A stretch of DNA of 64,000 nucleotides from a virus. The position numbers and the translations under genes were made by a program. Location of the stretch: the IMG/VR virus record IMGVR_UViG_3300012928_000001, positions 41,164-105,163 of that record. One strand, given 5' to 3'. Below, piece after piece: positions 1-8,615 of this stretch (the stretch's first letter is position 1; each line of letters opens with the position of its first letter). The notes beneath the pieces were generated by a model. The model had not been told where the DNA came from and did not search any database. It saw only the letters and a program-made list of their open reading frames with translations.

Positions 1-39
1 GACGGGCGGCTCCCCCGTGCGCCCCGTTGCCGGCTCGTG

Positions 40-45
40 TAAGCT
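40..45 (+). promoter_or_regulatory. Possible -10 box for a leaderless fibre mRNA
   Basis: TAAGCT lies 6 nt before the GTG start of the fibre gene, a spacing close to that of the strong leaderless promoters found elsewhere in the window. The conserved GGCCTAC block and a clear -35 are absent, so this is a weak call by analogy. Confidence 0.3.
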
Positions 46-51
46 CGCCTC

Positions 52-1311
52 GTGGCAACGCTCACCGATGCTGATTGGTACACGCTCACCGGGGATACGT
101 ATGTCCAAAACACGGCGCAGCTTTTTGCCGCTAGTTTCGAGGACACGATCACTCGTGCGCTCGCAGTCTTTGGCCCACGCACTGGACCGTTTGGCGCCGA
201 GCTGGACAACGCGCAGCTTTACGGGATCTTGCAGACGCAGGGGATCACGTTCACGTCCGCGCAAGTGATCGACTCGGTCAACGTGCTTTTGCAGCGCGGG
301 ATCTTCTACCGCACGCTCGGCCCGAACCGTGCCGAGTACATCAAAGCCGAGAATCAGGTGCCGCCTTTTTCCGAGGGTGGTGCTGGCTTTGGCGACGCGG
401 CCACGAGCACGGCCGTCCCGGTGATCCGCCGCGGCCCTCAGGGGGAGCCCGGGCTGCAAGGCCCCGCCGGCCCCCAGGGGCCGCGAGGAATTCAGGGCAC
501 GACCGGCGTCCAGGGTCCCCAGGGAGCCACAGGCCCGGCCGGTGCCATGGGACCCCCAGGGCCCCAGGGCGACCCAGGGCCCGCGCTCGTGCCCGAGTCG
601 TTCGCGTGGGCGTCGACGCAGCTCATCACCGCGGTCGCCAACACCTTCTACCTCATCTTCCCGGGGGCGCCCTCGGGCATGTTGACGCTTCGGCTCCCGG
701 TCACGCCCCCGAACGGGACGCGGATCGGCCTGAGTCTCCCGACGAGCTCGCTCGCGGCGGCGGGGCAGCCCCTGACCTTGCTCGGCGGCGGCGCGACCAT
801 CTCGCTCCCGGTGGCCAATGAAGCCATGACTGTCCTCCTACAGCCAACCGATCCGCTGCTCCGCCCCGGCTTCGGATTGATCTTGACCTACTCGCAGAAT
901 GGCAATAGGTGGGTTACGTCTACCTGGTTTCAGGATGAGATCAATTTGCCGATTGGGCCTGATCGGCGAAACTCGTTTACGTCGACCGGAACTTACATCG
1001 ATCTCGAAACACTCGGTACGGTTGCCGAAGGCGAAGCGTTCACATTCGAGGGGTCGGTGTCCGCGAGCTATCAGACCGGAGCGGGCGCGCGCTTCGTGGA
1101 CATCATCCAAGTTCGTGGCACTGCTCGGCGCAACATGGGTGCACCCGGAACAACCGTGACAAGCAACATGCTTCCGAGCGGCAACCTACCCGGCGGCGAC
1201 GCGCGGATCTTCGTGGTCGCCGGACAGAACGACGTGCGTCTACAGGTTCGCACGACCACCGCGGGCCAGACGTTGATCGTCGCGTGGAATGGAATTTGGC
1301 GATCGCTGTGA
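52..1311 (+). CDS. Tail fibre-like protein with collagen-like Gly-X-Y repeats
   Basis: The protein has 419 residues and starts at GTG. Residues of roughly 127-178 form an uninterrupted Gly-X-Y tract ([19 protein letters not shown] and so on), the signature of a collagen-like trimeric stalk. The N-terminal ~120 residues are a non-repetitive, probably attaching domain. The C-terminal ~240 residues look beta-rich and may be the receptor-facing head. Phage collagen-like proteins are usually fibres or head decorations. No SD sequence is obvious, and a possible -10 box lies just upstream. It sits apart from the main tail cluster, next to small zinc-binding proteins, so its exact virion position is unknown. 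Confidence 0.6.
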   Translation: MATLTDADWYTLTGDTYVQNTAQLFAASFEDTITRALAVFGPRTGPFGAELDNAQLYGILQTQGITFTSAQVIDSVNVLLQRGIFYRTLGPNRAEYIKAENQVPPFSEGGAGFGDAATSTAVPVIRRGPQGEPGLQGPAGPQGPRGIQGTTGVQGPQGATGPAGAMGPPGPQGDPGPALVPESFAWASTQLITAVANTFYLIFPGAPSGMLTLRLPVTPPNGTRIGLSLPTSSLAAAGQPLTLLGGGATISLPVANEAMTVLLQPTDPLLRPGFGLILTYSQNGNRWVTSTWFQDEINLPIGPDRRNSFTSTGTYIDLETLGTVAEGEAFTFEGSVSASYQTGAGARFVDIIQVRGTARRNMGAPGTTVTSNMLPSGNLPGGDARIFVVAGQNDVRLQVRTTTAGQTLIVAWNGIWRSL

Positions 1312-1336
1312 CTCGCATGATCGTTCGGCCTACAGT
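1308..1336 (+). promoter_or_regulatory. Leaderless-type phage promoter (GTGACT / 17 bp / TACAGT)
   Basis: The -35 GTGACT is at 1308-1313 and overlaps the TGA stop of the fibre gene. A 17-bp spacer leads to the -10 TACAGT at 1331-1336. After 5 nt the GTG start follows at 1342. The -10 is embedded in a perfect inverted repeat, GGCCTAC-A-GTAGGCC. The start codon falls where transcription should begin, so a leaderless mRNA is predicted. Confidence 0.8.
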
Positions 1337-1341
1337 AGGCC

Positions 1342-1626
1342 GTGCCACGCAAAAAGACATACGACCCCAGCCGGGGTAAGCAGACCTGCAAGCGCTGCGG
1401 CACCGAAGCCCGGCCGCTCCGCCACAACAAAACGTGCGCGCTTTGTGGGGTCACGTGTTGCATGAATCAGCCCGGCACCGTCTCCGGCTTGGTCTGCGAA
1501 AAGCCGACCCGGCAGTCTCGCCGTAGCCGCCGGATAAACCCGGAGGGCGTGTGGGTGACCAAGGTTTTTTGCTCACAAAAATGCGTCGACAACTTCGCCG
1601 TTGTGCAGACGATCAGAGGTCTTTGA
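1342..1626 (+). CDS. Small Cys-rich, probably zinc-binding protein
   Basis: This 94-residue basic protein carries three Cys groups: CKRC near residues 14-17, CALC/CC near 31-38 and a FCSQKC group near 78-83. They are arranged like a zinc ribbon or treble clef. An Arg/Lys-rich stretch around residues 55-62 suggests nucleic-acid contact. I cannot assign a family. The GTG start is chosen because it lies 5 nt after a strong -10 box. The next gene starts 1 nt after the stop, so the two are probably co-transcribed. Confidence 0.7.
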   Translation: MPRKKTYDPSRGKQTCKRCGTEARPLRHNKTCALCGVTCCMNQPGTVSGLVCEKPTRQSRRSRRINPEGVWVTKVFCSQKCVDNFAVVQTIRGL

Positions 1627-1627
1627 C

Positions 1628-1999
1628 ATGAACGAAAACGAGCTACTTCAATCCGTATTCAGCAAATGCCCCGTGTGCGAGGGCCCGGTCGACATCACCA
1701 CGGCGGAGACCGTGAGCGTGCCGCGAACAGACGGGGGCGACTTCACCGAAGTCGTGGTGGTCTGCTCGGAGAGCTGCGCCGCCGCGGCCGAGACCATCGC
1801 AGCGATCGAGGCCGACGACGGCCGCCACCGCGAGCACGAGGAAGAGCCCGAGGCCGACGTGAAGCCCGGAGCCAAGTTCCACGCGTACACGCTCGACGAG
1901 TTCAAGCGGCCCGAGCCTGACGAGGCCGACGACATCTCGCGCAAGTCGATGGCCGAGCTCATGGCCGGCGAGCTCCAAGAGCGCAGCGACGCATACTGA
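1628..1999 (+). CDS. Hypothetical acidic protein with N-terminal zinc-ribbon Cys pairs
   Basis: The protein has 123 residues. It opens with a CPVCEG knuckle near residues 14-19, paired with a CSESC motif near 50-54, which looks like a small zinc ribbon. The rest is strongly acidic, with many Glu and Asp between residues 65 and 110. The ATG at 1628 is preceded by AGAGG at good SD distance, so unlike its upstream partner it has a normal ribosome-binding site. The function is unknown. Confidence 0.65.
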   Translation: MNENELLQSVFSKCPVCEGPVDITTAETVSVPRTDGGDFTEVVVVCSESCAAAAETIAAIEADDGRHREHEEEPEADVKPGAKFHAYTLDEFKRPEPDEADDISRKSMAELMAGELQERSDAY

Positions 2000-2025
2000 C
2001 TCGGGTGTGGTAGGCTGGGCGCTCC

Positions 2026-2592
2026 ATGACCGCGCCTAACCTCGAACACATCGTGACGCCGTTGCGCCAGTTCGCCGTCCCGATTTCCGACCTGACCCCG
2101 GACCCGAAAAACGTCCGAATCCACAGCAAGCGCAACCGCGATGCGCTGCGCGTCAGCTTGACGAAATACGGGTTCATTGAGCCGATCATCGTCCAGCGGC
2201 AGGGCATGATCATCCGCGCGGGGAACTGTCGCACGAAGCTCGCGGGAGAGCTCGGATGGACCCACGTCCCCGCGCTCATCGTCGACCACAACGACGTCGA
2301 GGCGACGGCCTTCGCCATCACGCACAATCGCACAGGCGAGCTCGGCGAGTGGGATGAGAAGGCCCTCGCGCAACAGCTCGCGGAGCTGCAAGCGAGCTCG
2401 ATCGAGCTGTTCACGACGACGGGTTTTGACGCGGCCGAGGTCGATAGGCTGCTCGGGACCCCGCTCGTGATTCCTGACGACCCCGTCGAAGAGCTGACCC
2501 CGCCGGACAGCTTCCCGGAGATCGACGGGACCGAGCCCACCGATCACCGCTGCCCCTCGTGCGGCTACGAATGGAACGGGAAGTCGAAGTGA
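2026..2592 (+). CDS. ParB/Srx-fold domain protein with C-terminal zinc ribbon
   Basis: This 188-residue protein has an N-terminal ParB-like fold. Residues ~15-90 contain LTPDPKNVRIHSKRN, then GFIEPIIVQ, then the RAGNCRTKLAGELGW helix that matches the G-x-x-R box (here RAGNCR). A C-terminal CPSCGYEWNG ribbon lies near residues 177-186. ParB-like domains of this kind are common in phages beside DNA methylases and may act as CTP-dependent clamps or nucleases. Its neighbours downstream include a C5 methyltransferase. A weak TAGGCT -10 lies 9 nt before the ATG. Confidence 0.7.
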   Translation: MTAPNLEHIVTPLRQFAVPISDLTPDPKNVRIHSKRNRDALRVSLTKYGFIEPIIVQRQGMIIRAGNCRTKLAGELGWTHVPALIVDHNDVEATAFAITHNRTGELGEWDEKALAQQLAELQASSIELFTTTGFDAAEVDRLLGTPLVIPDDPVEELTPPDSFPEIDGTEPTDHRCPSCGYEWNGKSK

Positions 2593-2843
2593 TCGAGCAG
2601 CTCCGCCGTCGGCTCGACTATACCGACCGCCTACTGGTCCGGCTGCTCTCGCAGCGGTCGGGTCTCGTGGCCAAGGTCCAGCGCGCCCGCGCAGCCGGGG
2701 GCGGGCCCTCGCGGGACCCTGAGCGTGAGGAGGTCGTGCGAGCCCGCGCCGAGCAGCTCGCCCGCGAGCTCGGGGGCTACCCGCCCGATGTTGTGCTCAC
2801 GATCTTCGAGATTCTGTTCGCCAACGCGGAGCGGGCCCAATGA
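2589..2843 (+). CDS. Chorismate mutase type II-like protein
   Basis: The start chosen is GTG 2589, giving a GTGA overlap with the ParB-like stop; an in-frame ATG at 2571 is an alternative. The ~84 residues match the AroQ chorismate mutase helical pattern. There is an LRRRLDYTDRLLVRLL first helix, a central basic segment, DPEREE corresponding to the D-x-x-R-E active-site helix, and a C-terminal Gln. The lysine usual in helix 1 appears to be replaced by Arg (KVQRAR). The family converts chorismate to prephenate. Such a gene is unexpected in a phage, so the role here is inferred and a repurposed helical protein is possible. Confidence 0.6.
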   Translation: MIEQLRRRLDYTDRLLVRLLSQRSGLVAKVQRARAAGGGPSRDPEREEVVRARAEQLARELGGYPPDVVLTIFEILFANAERAQ

Positions 2844-3928
2844 AGCCGCCGTACTACGTGCCGACCATGGCTGTGGTCGAGGCCGCGCGGGGGACCAATG
2901 GCTACACCGCGGTCTCGACGTTCTCGGGCGCGGGCGGCAGCTGTCTCGGGCACACCCTCGCCGGCTTCGCTGTGCTGTGGGCGAATGAGTTCATTCCCGC
3001 TGCGCAAGATACCTACATGCGGAATCATCCTACCTCGCATCTCGATACCCGAGACGTGCGAGAGGTGCAGGGCGCCGACATCCTGAACGCGGTCGGAAAA
3101 GACATCGGGGAGATCGATCTTTTCGATGGCAGCCCGCCGTGCTCCGCGTTCTCGAATGCGGGGAGTCGGGGCCAGCAGTGGGGAAAGATCAAAGGCTACA
3201 GCGACACCAAACAGCGGGTTGATGATCTGCTCTTCGAGTTCGCGCGTCTCGTCGCGTTCACGCGCCCGCGGGTGTTCGTCGCTGAGAACGTTGGGGGGTT
3301 GCTCCGCGGTAAGGGGTTGGGACGGTTTCGGGAGCTCGTCAAGCGTCTGCCGGGGTACACGATCCGCGCTCAGACCATGGACGCGGTTTGGATGGGCGTC
3401 CCCCAACGCCGCGAGCGGGCGATCATCATCGGTGTTCGCAGTGATCTAGGAGTGCCGCCAGCATTCCCGAAGCCGCTGAAATACTACTACACGGCCGGAG
3501 ACGCGCTCCCGTGGCTACGCGCTCCCGCGGGCACCCGCGTTGCGCGTCTGGGCGAGATCACCGATCGCGTCCCTCTAGCCAAGAGCCGGCGCGAGGGCAA
3601 AAAGTACAACACCTACGAAGTGCTCCCACATAGGCCCTGTCCCACCGTCACCGTGGCGAGCGATGGCAATGACCTGTTTATCATCGGTCCGACTGAGCAG
3701 GAAGCCAATGCTGGCATCATCGCGCCCGCGGACCCGCGGAAGATCAATATCTCCGAGCTCCGCCGCCTGTGTGGCTTTCCTCCAGACTTCCAGCCTACTG
3801 GGTCGTTCTCGAAGCAATATGAGCGACTCGGCCGCGCTGTTCCGCCACCCATGATGTGCGCCGTAGCCTCGACGATCCGCGATGCTGTGCTACGAAAAGC
3901 AGACCATGGGCAGCAACAGCAGCATTGA
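2840..3928 (+). CDS. DNA (cytosine-5) methyltransferase
   Basis: This 362-residue protein starts in an ATGA overlap with the preceding gene. The motif series is that of C5 methylases. TFSGAGGSCLGH (~27-40) is motif I. GSPPCSAFS (~96-104) carries the catalytic Pro-Cys of motif IV. AENVGG (~150) is motif VI. QRRERAIIIG (~190) is motif VIII. A C-terminal LRRLCGFPPDF corresponds to motif X. It should transfer methyl from SAM to C5 of cytosine in a specific sequence. No restriction partner is adjacent, so protection of phage DNA is the likely role. Confidence 0.9.
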   Translation: MKPPYYVPTMAVVEAARGTNGYTAVSTFSGAGGSCLGHTLAGFAVLWANEFIPAAQDTYMRNHPTSHLDTRDVREVQGADILNAVGKDIGEIDLFDGSPPCSAFSNAGSRGQQWGKIKGYSDTKQRVDDLLFEFARLVAFTRPRVFVAENVGGLLRGKGLGRFRELVKRLPGYTIRAQTMDAVWMGVPQRRERAIIIGVRSDLGVPPAFPKPLKYYYTAGDALPWLRAPAGTRVARLGEITDRVPLAKSRREGKKYNTYEVLPHRPCPTVTVASDGNDLFIIGPTEQEANAGIIAPADPRKINISELRRLCGFPPDFQPTGSFSKQYERLGRAVPPPMMCAVASTIRDAVLRKADHGQQQQH

Positions 3929-4619
3929 TCACACCCCCGAGGACCGCTGGGTCTTTGACGAGTCCGTCGCGGATTGCTTCGAGGACATGTTGTCCCGATC
4001 CATCCCACAACACGACGAGATGCGCCGACTCGTCGGCAACGTCGGCGGGGTCGGGGTGGCCGACGGGACCCTTGTCGTTGACTTGGGATGTAGCCTCGGT
4101 CAGGCGATTGTCGACGTGCGCCGAGTAGCTCTCTCGCGTGGCATCAATGCGGTGTATCATGGGCTGGAGACGAGCGCTCCGATGCTTGATCGTGCCAAAG
4201 CGCGATTCGACTCTGTCGATGTCTTTGTAACGAACGAAGATGTGCGGACATGGAACGGCGACAACTGTAGCGTGGTGCTGGCAGTGCTTACGCTACAGTT
4301 CATCCCGATCAACTACCGACAGCAAATCATCCGCAACGTATTCGAGTCCCTGAACCCCGGTGGGCGCTTCGTGCTCGTCGAGAAAGTGCTGGGCGAAGGG
4401 GCGCAGGTCGATGATCTCATGGTCGCGCACTATCACCACAACAAACTCCAACAGGGCTATTCGAGGCAAGCTGTACGAGCGAAAGCGGAGTCCCTCGAAG
4501 GTGTGTTGGTCCCGGTGACTGCTGGCATGAACGAATCGATGCTTCGCCGTGCGGGCTTCCGTGAGGTAGACTGCTTTTGGCGATGGATGAATTTCGCGGC
4601 ATGGGTGGCGATCAAGTAG
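3906..4619 (+). CDS. CmoA-like SAM-dependent methyltransferase
   Basis: The chosen ATG at 3906 gives 237 residues and overlaps the methylase gene by 23 nt. The SAM-binding motif VVDLGCSLGQ lies near residues 54-63. The N-terminal RWVFDESVADCFEDML then RSIP pattern resembles CmoA, the tRNA carboxy-SAM synthase family. Further hallmarks are ...VLAVLTLQFI and LNPGGRFVLVEK. Whether it acts on SAM (carboxy-SAM), tRNA or a nucleotide cannot be told from sequence. Its position right after the C5 methylase suggests a modification pathway. Confidence 0.65.
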   Translation: MGSNSSIDHTPEDRWVFDESVADCFEDMLSRSIPQHDEMRRLVGNVGGVGVADGTLVVDLGCSLGQAIVDVRRVALSRGINAVYHGLETSAPMLDRAKARFDSVDVFVTNEDVRTWNGDNCSVVLAVLTLQFIPINYRQQIIRNVFESLNPGGRFVLVEKVLGEGAQVDDLMVAHYHHNKLQQGYSRQAVRAKAESLEGVLVPVTAGMNESMLRRAGFREVDCFWRWMNFAAWVAIK

Positions 4620-4813
4620 CCTGCGAACACCCGAGCCCCACAGAGCTCGTGCCCGGCGTGAAGTTGTGTCGGGGCTGTGGGGCTCTCCATGTGAACGGTC
4701 GATGGGGGCGCGTCCCGTTGCCCCCAAAGCCGTGCTGTGAGGAGTGCGAGCAGAACCGTCGACGGCTCGCCGATACTTGGTACAGAGAGCGTAAGTGTGC
4801 AGGTTGCAAATGA
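4583..4813 (+). CDS. Small Cys-rich zinc-finger-like protein
   Basis: The protein has about 76 residues from ATG 4583; ATG 4601 is equally possible. It contains CEH, CRGCG, CCEEC and a C-terminal CAGCK. These Cys pairs are spaced like a zinc ribbon or HNH-type treble clef. The surrounding residues are basic (QNRRR, YRERK). It overlaps the end of the methyltransferase gene. No family was recognised. Confidence 0.5.
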   Translation: MDEFRGMGGDQVACEHPSPTELVPGVKLCRGCGALHVNGRWGRVPLPPKPCCEECEQNRRRLADTWYRERKCAGCK

Positions 4814-5132
4814 GATCCGGCGCGCGTTTCTCCGCGCCCAAATGCGCGTTGATCTGGAGCGCAACCTAGACGCGCTAGCAGATGCGCATGGGGTGAGCGT
4901 CGAGTACGTCGCGGGTATGATCAAACACGTGATCGAGACCTGCGCGGGGGACCACGTTGACATGCTCTTCGCCGTAGACAGTCGGCTCCAGCGGGGCGTG
5001 CATGTCGAGCCCGTCGCGCCCCTGACCGAGACCGTCAACAAAGTACAGGCGGCGCTGTCGTCAGGCCTGAAAGACGTGGTATCGTCTGGCCCGAATGCGC
5101 TACAGCGTGAAAGTCTTCGCCGTCCGGTGTGA
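4797..5132 (+). CDS. Hypothetical helical protein
   Basis: The GTG start at 4797 gives 111 residues and a short overlap with the preceding gene. The N-terminal half is predicted helical with heptad-like Arg, Leu and Ala spacing (NEIRRAFLRAQMRVDLERNL) followed by DAHGVSVEYVAGMIKHVI. No motif was recognised. The start could be elsewhere, because the frame is open further upstream. Confidence 0.4.
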   Translation: MQVANEIRRAFLRAQMRVDLERNLDALADAHGVSVEYVAGMIKHVIETCAGDHVDMLFAVDSRLQRGVHVEPVAPLTETVNKVQAALSSGLKDVVSSGPNALQRESLRRPV

Positions 5133-5331
5133 CGAGAAGGGCCGGCGCCTGCCCACCCCCGAGGGCAAAAAGCCCTACGTCGCCCAGGACCGGGTTCACG
5201 TCGAGGCCCAGGGACACGATGCCGCCAAGGCAGCTGCGCGCGCCGAGCTGTCCAAGGGCCGTGGCCGGGTCATCTCGATCAACTTCGAAAGCGATACCGC
5301 GCTCGTGGCGTACGTGGAGAGCAGCAAATGA
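5095..5331 (+). CDS. Small hypothetical protein
   Basis: This 78-residue protein begins MRYSVKVFAVRCDEKGRR and ends in a predicted beta strand. It has the look of a small beta-alpha-beta domain. It overlaps its upstream neighbour in another frame. Its stop overlaps the next ATG (ATGA), indicating translational coupling. No function can be assigned. Confidence 0.5.
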   Translation: MRYSVKVFAVRCDEKGRRLPTPEGKKPYVAQDRVHVEAQGHDAAKAAARAELSKGRGRVISINFESDTALVAYVESSK

Positions 5332-5693
5332 GTCGCCGTGCAATCATTGGTAACGAGGCCGATCTAACGCGGCATCTCCCGACCGACCCCAACGACCCCG
5401 ACACGCTCGTCACGGGCAATTCGGAGACCTACGATGTGTCGCGGTTTCAGATGCAGACGGCGGCGGTACACTTCGGTTTTGACGCGGGCTCTTCTGGCGA
5501 CTACACGCTACAGGGAGCCGTTGGTAGTTCGAGTCCTTGGGTGGATATTCAATCGAACATCACAAGCGATACGCTGATCAACTTCTCGGAGCCGCCGAAT
5601 AATCATTACTGGGCTCGGTTGCGTGTTGTTGTGAATACTGTAGGCGCCGAAGATGATACAATCACCCTCGGCGCGCACGAGTACGTTTGGTAG
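5328..5693 (+). CDS. Hypothetical beta-rich virion-like protein
   Basis: The protein has 121 residues, rich in Ser, Thr, Gly and Asn and predicted mostly beta. It contains QTAAVHFGFDAGSSGDYTLQG and a C-terminal TITLGAHEYVW. Such composition is typical of phage structural proteins. The ATGA overlap ties it to the preceding gene, and it lies directly before the head module. Confidence 0.5.
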   Translation: MSRRAIIGNEADLTRHLPTDPNDPDTLVTGNSETYDVSRFQMQTAAVHFGFDAGSSGDYTLQGAVGSSSPWVDIQSNITSDTLINFSEPPNNHYWARLRVVVNTVGAEDDTITLGAHEYVW

Positions 5694-5713
5694 TCGCAAA
5701 AAGGAAATAAAAG

Positions 5714-6628
5714 ATGCCCGGCCGCAATCCAGTTTTTCCTGCCCCGCGAGATATTCGTCGTCAAACGTACTATCCCGGCGTTTCGCTATCGCTTGCCGAG
5801 ATGGTCGCGCTCGGCCATATCGCGGGCGCAAAAATTGTGCACTTTACCGGACGCCGAGAAGATGTAGACGGTGAGGCCGAAGCATGGTCGGCACTCCTAC
5901 CGACTACGCGTGCCCCATACCGGCCCGATATTTCTGGCGGACCTATTGGGTGGACTCCCGAGCCTTTGACGGCGCAGAGTACTTCGTCAGATGACGGGGG
6001 CGCCGGATCGGGTGCGCAGGTACTACTAGTTGAATACCTGAACGCGGATGGGTTTGAACGCATTGGTCTCGCACTGCTCGCGGGAACGGGGACAGTACCG
6101 GTTCTCGAAGCAACGTCACAAGGTGTTGGTAATGCAAACACCATTGTCCCGTTGATGCCTCCAACGCCTGCTACGGGAGTACGCGTAAACCGCGTAACAG
6201 TAGTTGCCGGTGGTGTGCCAGCAGGGAACTGCACCGTCGAACTTGGTGGTCAAGCTGCACAGCGGCTGCTTCCGGGTCAAGCGCTGTCATCGACAAGTCG
6301 CTTTACTGTGCCACGTGGATTTATTGGGTTGATTCACGGTCTCGGCTATGGTGTTGATCGTGAACAGCGGGGGCTCGTGCGTGTTTATGCACAGCCGCTC
6401 GGGCGGCTGGACTATGAGTTCACCGCCTACGAGGCCAGTAACGGTGCCCTTGCGGTACCGCTTGCAGAGCCAATTCGGCTAGCACCGCTGGGTGAGTTGG
6501 GACTAACTTTTGAAAAGGACTCGGGTGGTGGAAACATCGATGTATCCAGCATTCTGCAACCGATCTTCCTCCCGGATCCCAACGACCCTGATCCAGCGCC
6601 AGAACGACAAGCGCCGCCGTTGGGCTGA
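5714..6628 (+). CDS. Hypothetical virion protein upstream of portal
   Basis: The protein has 304 residues. A good SD (AGGAA) precedes the ATG by about 8 nt. It is beta-rich with many Gly, Val and Pro and ends in a Pro/Asp-rich tail (DPNDPDPAPE). Codon usage between about 6000 and 6900 is less GC-biased than in the neighbouring genes. It directly precedes the portal and may be a head-associated or neck protein, but I do not recognise the family. Confidence 0.5.
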   Translation: MPGRNPVFPAPRDIRRQTYYPGVSLSLAEMVALGHIAGAKIVHFTGRREDVDGEAEAWSALLPTTRAPYRPDISGGPIGWTPEPLTAQSTSSDDGGAGSGAQVLLVEYLNADGFERIGLALLAGTGTVPVLEATSQGVGNANTIVPLMPPTPATGVRVNRVTVVAGGVPAGNCTVELGGQAAQRLLPGQALSSTSRFTVPRGFIGLIHGLGYGVDREQRGLVRVYAQPLGRLDYEFTAYEASNGALAVPLAEPIRLAPLGELGLTFEKDSGGGNIDVSSILQPIFLPDPNDPDPAPERQAPPLG

Positions 6629-6635
6629 GTAGAAC

Positions 6636-8615
6636 ATGAGTGCTCTAGACGCTTTTTTTGCTACTGAGTTGCCGCCTCAACGCTCCTCGGTAGAAAAAGT
6701 CGACACAGCAAATGACGCCGTAAGTAAGGGGTCTGTGCGTACGTCATACACGGGACGAGACGGTACAGAGCGAAGCAACGTACTACAGACAGACGCAGGG
6801 ACGCGACGGTTGTTCGCACGGCATGGTGCCATTGAGCCGCCTTTGGACCCTATTATGCTTGCGCATTTGCACGAGATGAGTGGGGCGCTGCGCTCAAACA
6901 TCGATGCATATGTCACTAACATTGACGGTTTCAGCCACACGTTTGAGCCGTCACTAGATCTTGACGATGACGAGACCCGCGAGCGCATCGCCCAGGCCAT
7001 GCTCGAAGAGCGGATCCTCGGGGTGGTCCAAGAGGCGAGTGTCGAGGAGCAGGCCAAGCGCCTGCTGAAAGAGTTCGCCGCCGCGAATGATGGGGAGGAT
7101 GGAGAGCCGACCGGGGCCGACGATCAAGCCCCCCTCGACGTCACGCCACCGACCGATGCCGAGGTCGAGGCACGGATCGACGCCATCCGCCGGGAGATGA
7201 TCCGCGAGCGCATGCGGCTCGAACGGTTTTTTGAGTTCTGCTGCGTCACGGAGAGTTTCATGTCTCTTCGCATGCGCACGCGGCAGGACATCGAGCTGAT
7301 CGGGAATGGCTATTGGGAGGTGCTGCGCAACTCCAACGGCGACATCGTGCAGTTCACGTATGTGCCAGCATTCACGGTGCGACTACTCCCGGCCGACAAG
7401 GACCCGATCGAGGTCGAGATGCCGGTGAAGCTCACCGCCATCACGGAGAACACCGAGACCGTCGTTCGCCGCTTCCGCCGATTCTTGCAGATCAGCGAGA
7501 CCCGCGAGCGCACGGTGATCTACTTCAAGGAGTTCGGCGACCCACGCGTGGTGAGCTCGAAGACCGGCGAGGTCTACGAAACCCCCGAACTACTGGCAAA
7601 GGCGGAGGGCGACACTCGCCCCGCTACCGAGATGATCCACTTCAAAGTTCACAACTCCCGGACGCCCTACGGCGTGCCCCGGTGGGCGAGTGAGCTGCTC
7701 GGAGTGCTCGGCAACCGCAACGCCGACGAGGTCAACCTCGCGTACTTCGAGAACCGTGCGATCCCGCCGATGATCCTCACCGTCTCGGGTGGTCGTCTCG
7801 CGGGTGACTCCGCGACGGTCTTTGAGAACTACTTCAAATCCCAGATCCGCGGCAAGCGGCACCATCACAGTGTGGCGATTGTCGAGGCCGAGCCCCCGGG
7901 ACTCGCGGGCGGCATGACGAACGGCACCGTCAAGCTCGACGTGATCAAGCTGCGCGATGTCCAGCAGGATGACGCGATGTTCATGGGCTACCGCGAGGCC
8001 AACGTCGACGCGATCGGCTCCGTGTTCCGCATGCCCCGGCTGCTCCGCGGCGACGTGCGAGACTTCAACCGCGCGACCGCCCAGACCGCCCTCGACTTCG
8101 CCGAAATGCAGGTGTTCGCACCGCTCCGCGCTGAGTTCGATTTCACGATCAACCGGCAGATCCTCGCCGACTTTGGCGTGCGGTTTTGGAAGTTCAAGAG
8201 CGGCACGCCGGACTTCTCCGACCCCGCCGAAGTGCTGCAAAATCTCCAGCTCGCGGAGAAGTACCTCGTGCCCAACGAACAGCGCGAGGCGGCCGCGGGA
8301 GCCCTCGGCCGCGAGCTCGAAAAGCTCGACGCGGCCTGGGCCCGGGAGCGTCCTCTCGCCGTCACGCTCGCCGCCATCGAGCGCAAGACGAACCTGGTCG
8401 ACGTCGACGGCGAGGCCCTGCCCGAGCAGGAGCCCCCGCCCCCACCCGAGGCCAAGCCGCTCGCGGGCGGGCCCCCAGGAGTCGACGAGGGCGAGGAAGA
8501 GCAGGCCAAGGCTATCCGCAAGAGCGTCGACGAGCGCGTGCGCGACCTGATCGAGCTGCGCGACGCCGCCGATCGGCTCGGGTTCCTGTCGACCAAGGAC
8601 ATGCTCGATGTGTGA
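6636..8615 (+). CDS. Portal protein (PBSX-like family)
   Basis: The protein has 659 residues. The segment HLHEMSGALRSNIDAYVTNI near residue 85 and the later EVNLAYFENRAIPPMILTVS are characteristic of PBSX/SPP1-type portals. Dodecameric portals form the DNA gate at the capsid vertex. It is longer than many portals, with acidic insertions around residues 145-180 and a Pro/Glu-rich C-terminal region. The MuF-like gene follows with an 8-nt overlap, a classic head-gene order. Confidence 0.85.
   Translation: MSALDAFFATELPPQRSSVEKVDTANDAVSKGSVRTSYTGRDGTERSNVLQTDAGTRRLFARHGAIEPPLDPIMLAHLHEMSGALRSNIDAYVTNIDGFSHTFEPSLDLDDDETRERIAQAMLEERILGVVQEASVEEQAKRLLKEFAAANDGEDGEPTGADDQAPLDVTPPTDAEVEARIDAIRREMIRERMRLERFFEFCCVTESFMSLRMRTRQDIELIGNGYWEVLRNSNGDIVQFTYVPAFTVRLLPADKDPIEVEMPVKLTAITENTETVVRRFRRFLQISETRERTVIYFKEFGDPRVVSSKTGEVYETPELLAKAEGDTRPATEMIHFKVHNSRTPYGVPRWASELLGVLGNRNADEVNLAYFENRAIPPMILTVSGGRLAGDSATVFENYFKSQIRGKRHHHSVAIVEAEPPGLAGGMTNGTVKLDVIKLRDVQQDDAMFMGYREANVDAIGSVFRMPRLLRGDVRDFNRATAQTALDFAEMQVFAPLRAEFDFTINRQILADFGVRFWKFKSGTPDFSDPAEVLQNLQLAEKYLVPNEQREAAAGALGRELEKLDAAWARERPLAVTLAAIERKTNLVDVDGEALPEQEPPPPPEAKPLAGGPPGVDEGEEEQAKAIRKSVDERVRDLIELRDAADRLGFLSTKDMLDV

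Noticed and set aside
2559-2588. Upstream start of the chorismate mutase-like gene
   Set aside because: Starting here adds residues that merely read the ParB zinc ribbon in another frame; the GTGA overlap at 2589 fits the local coupling pattern better.
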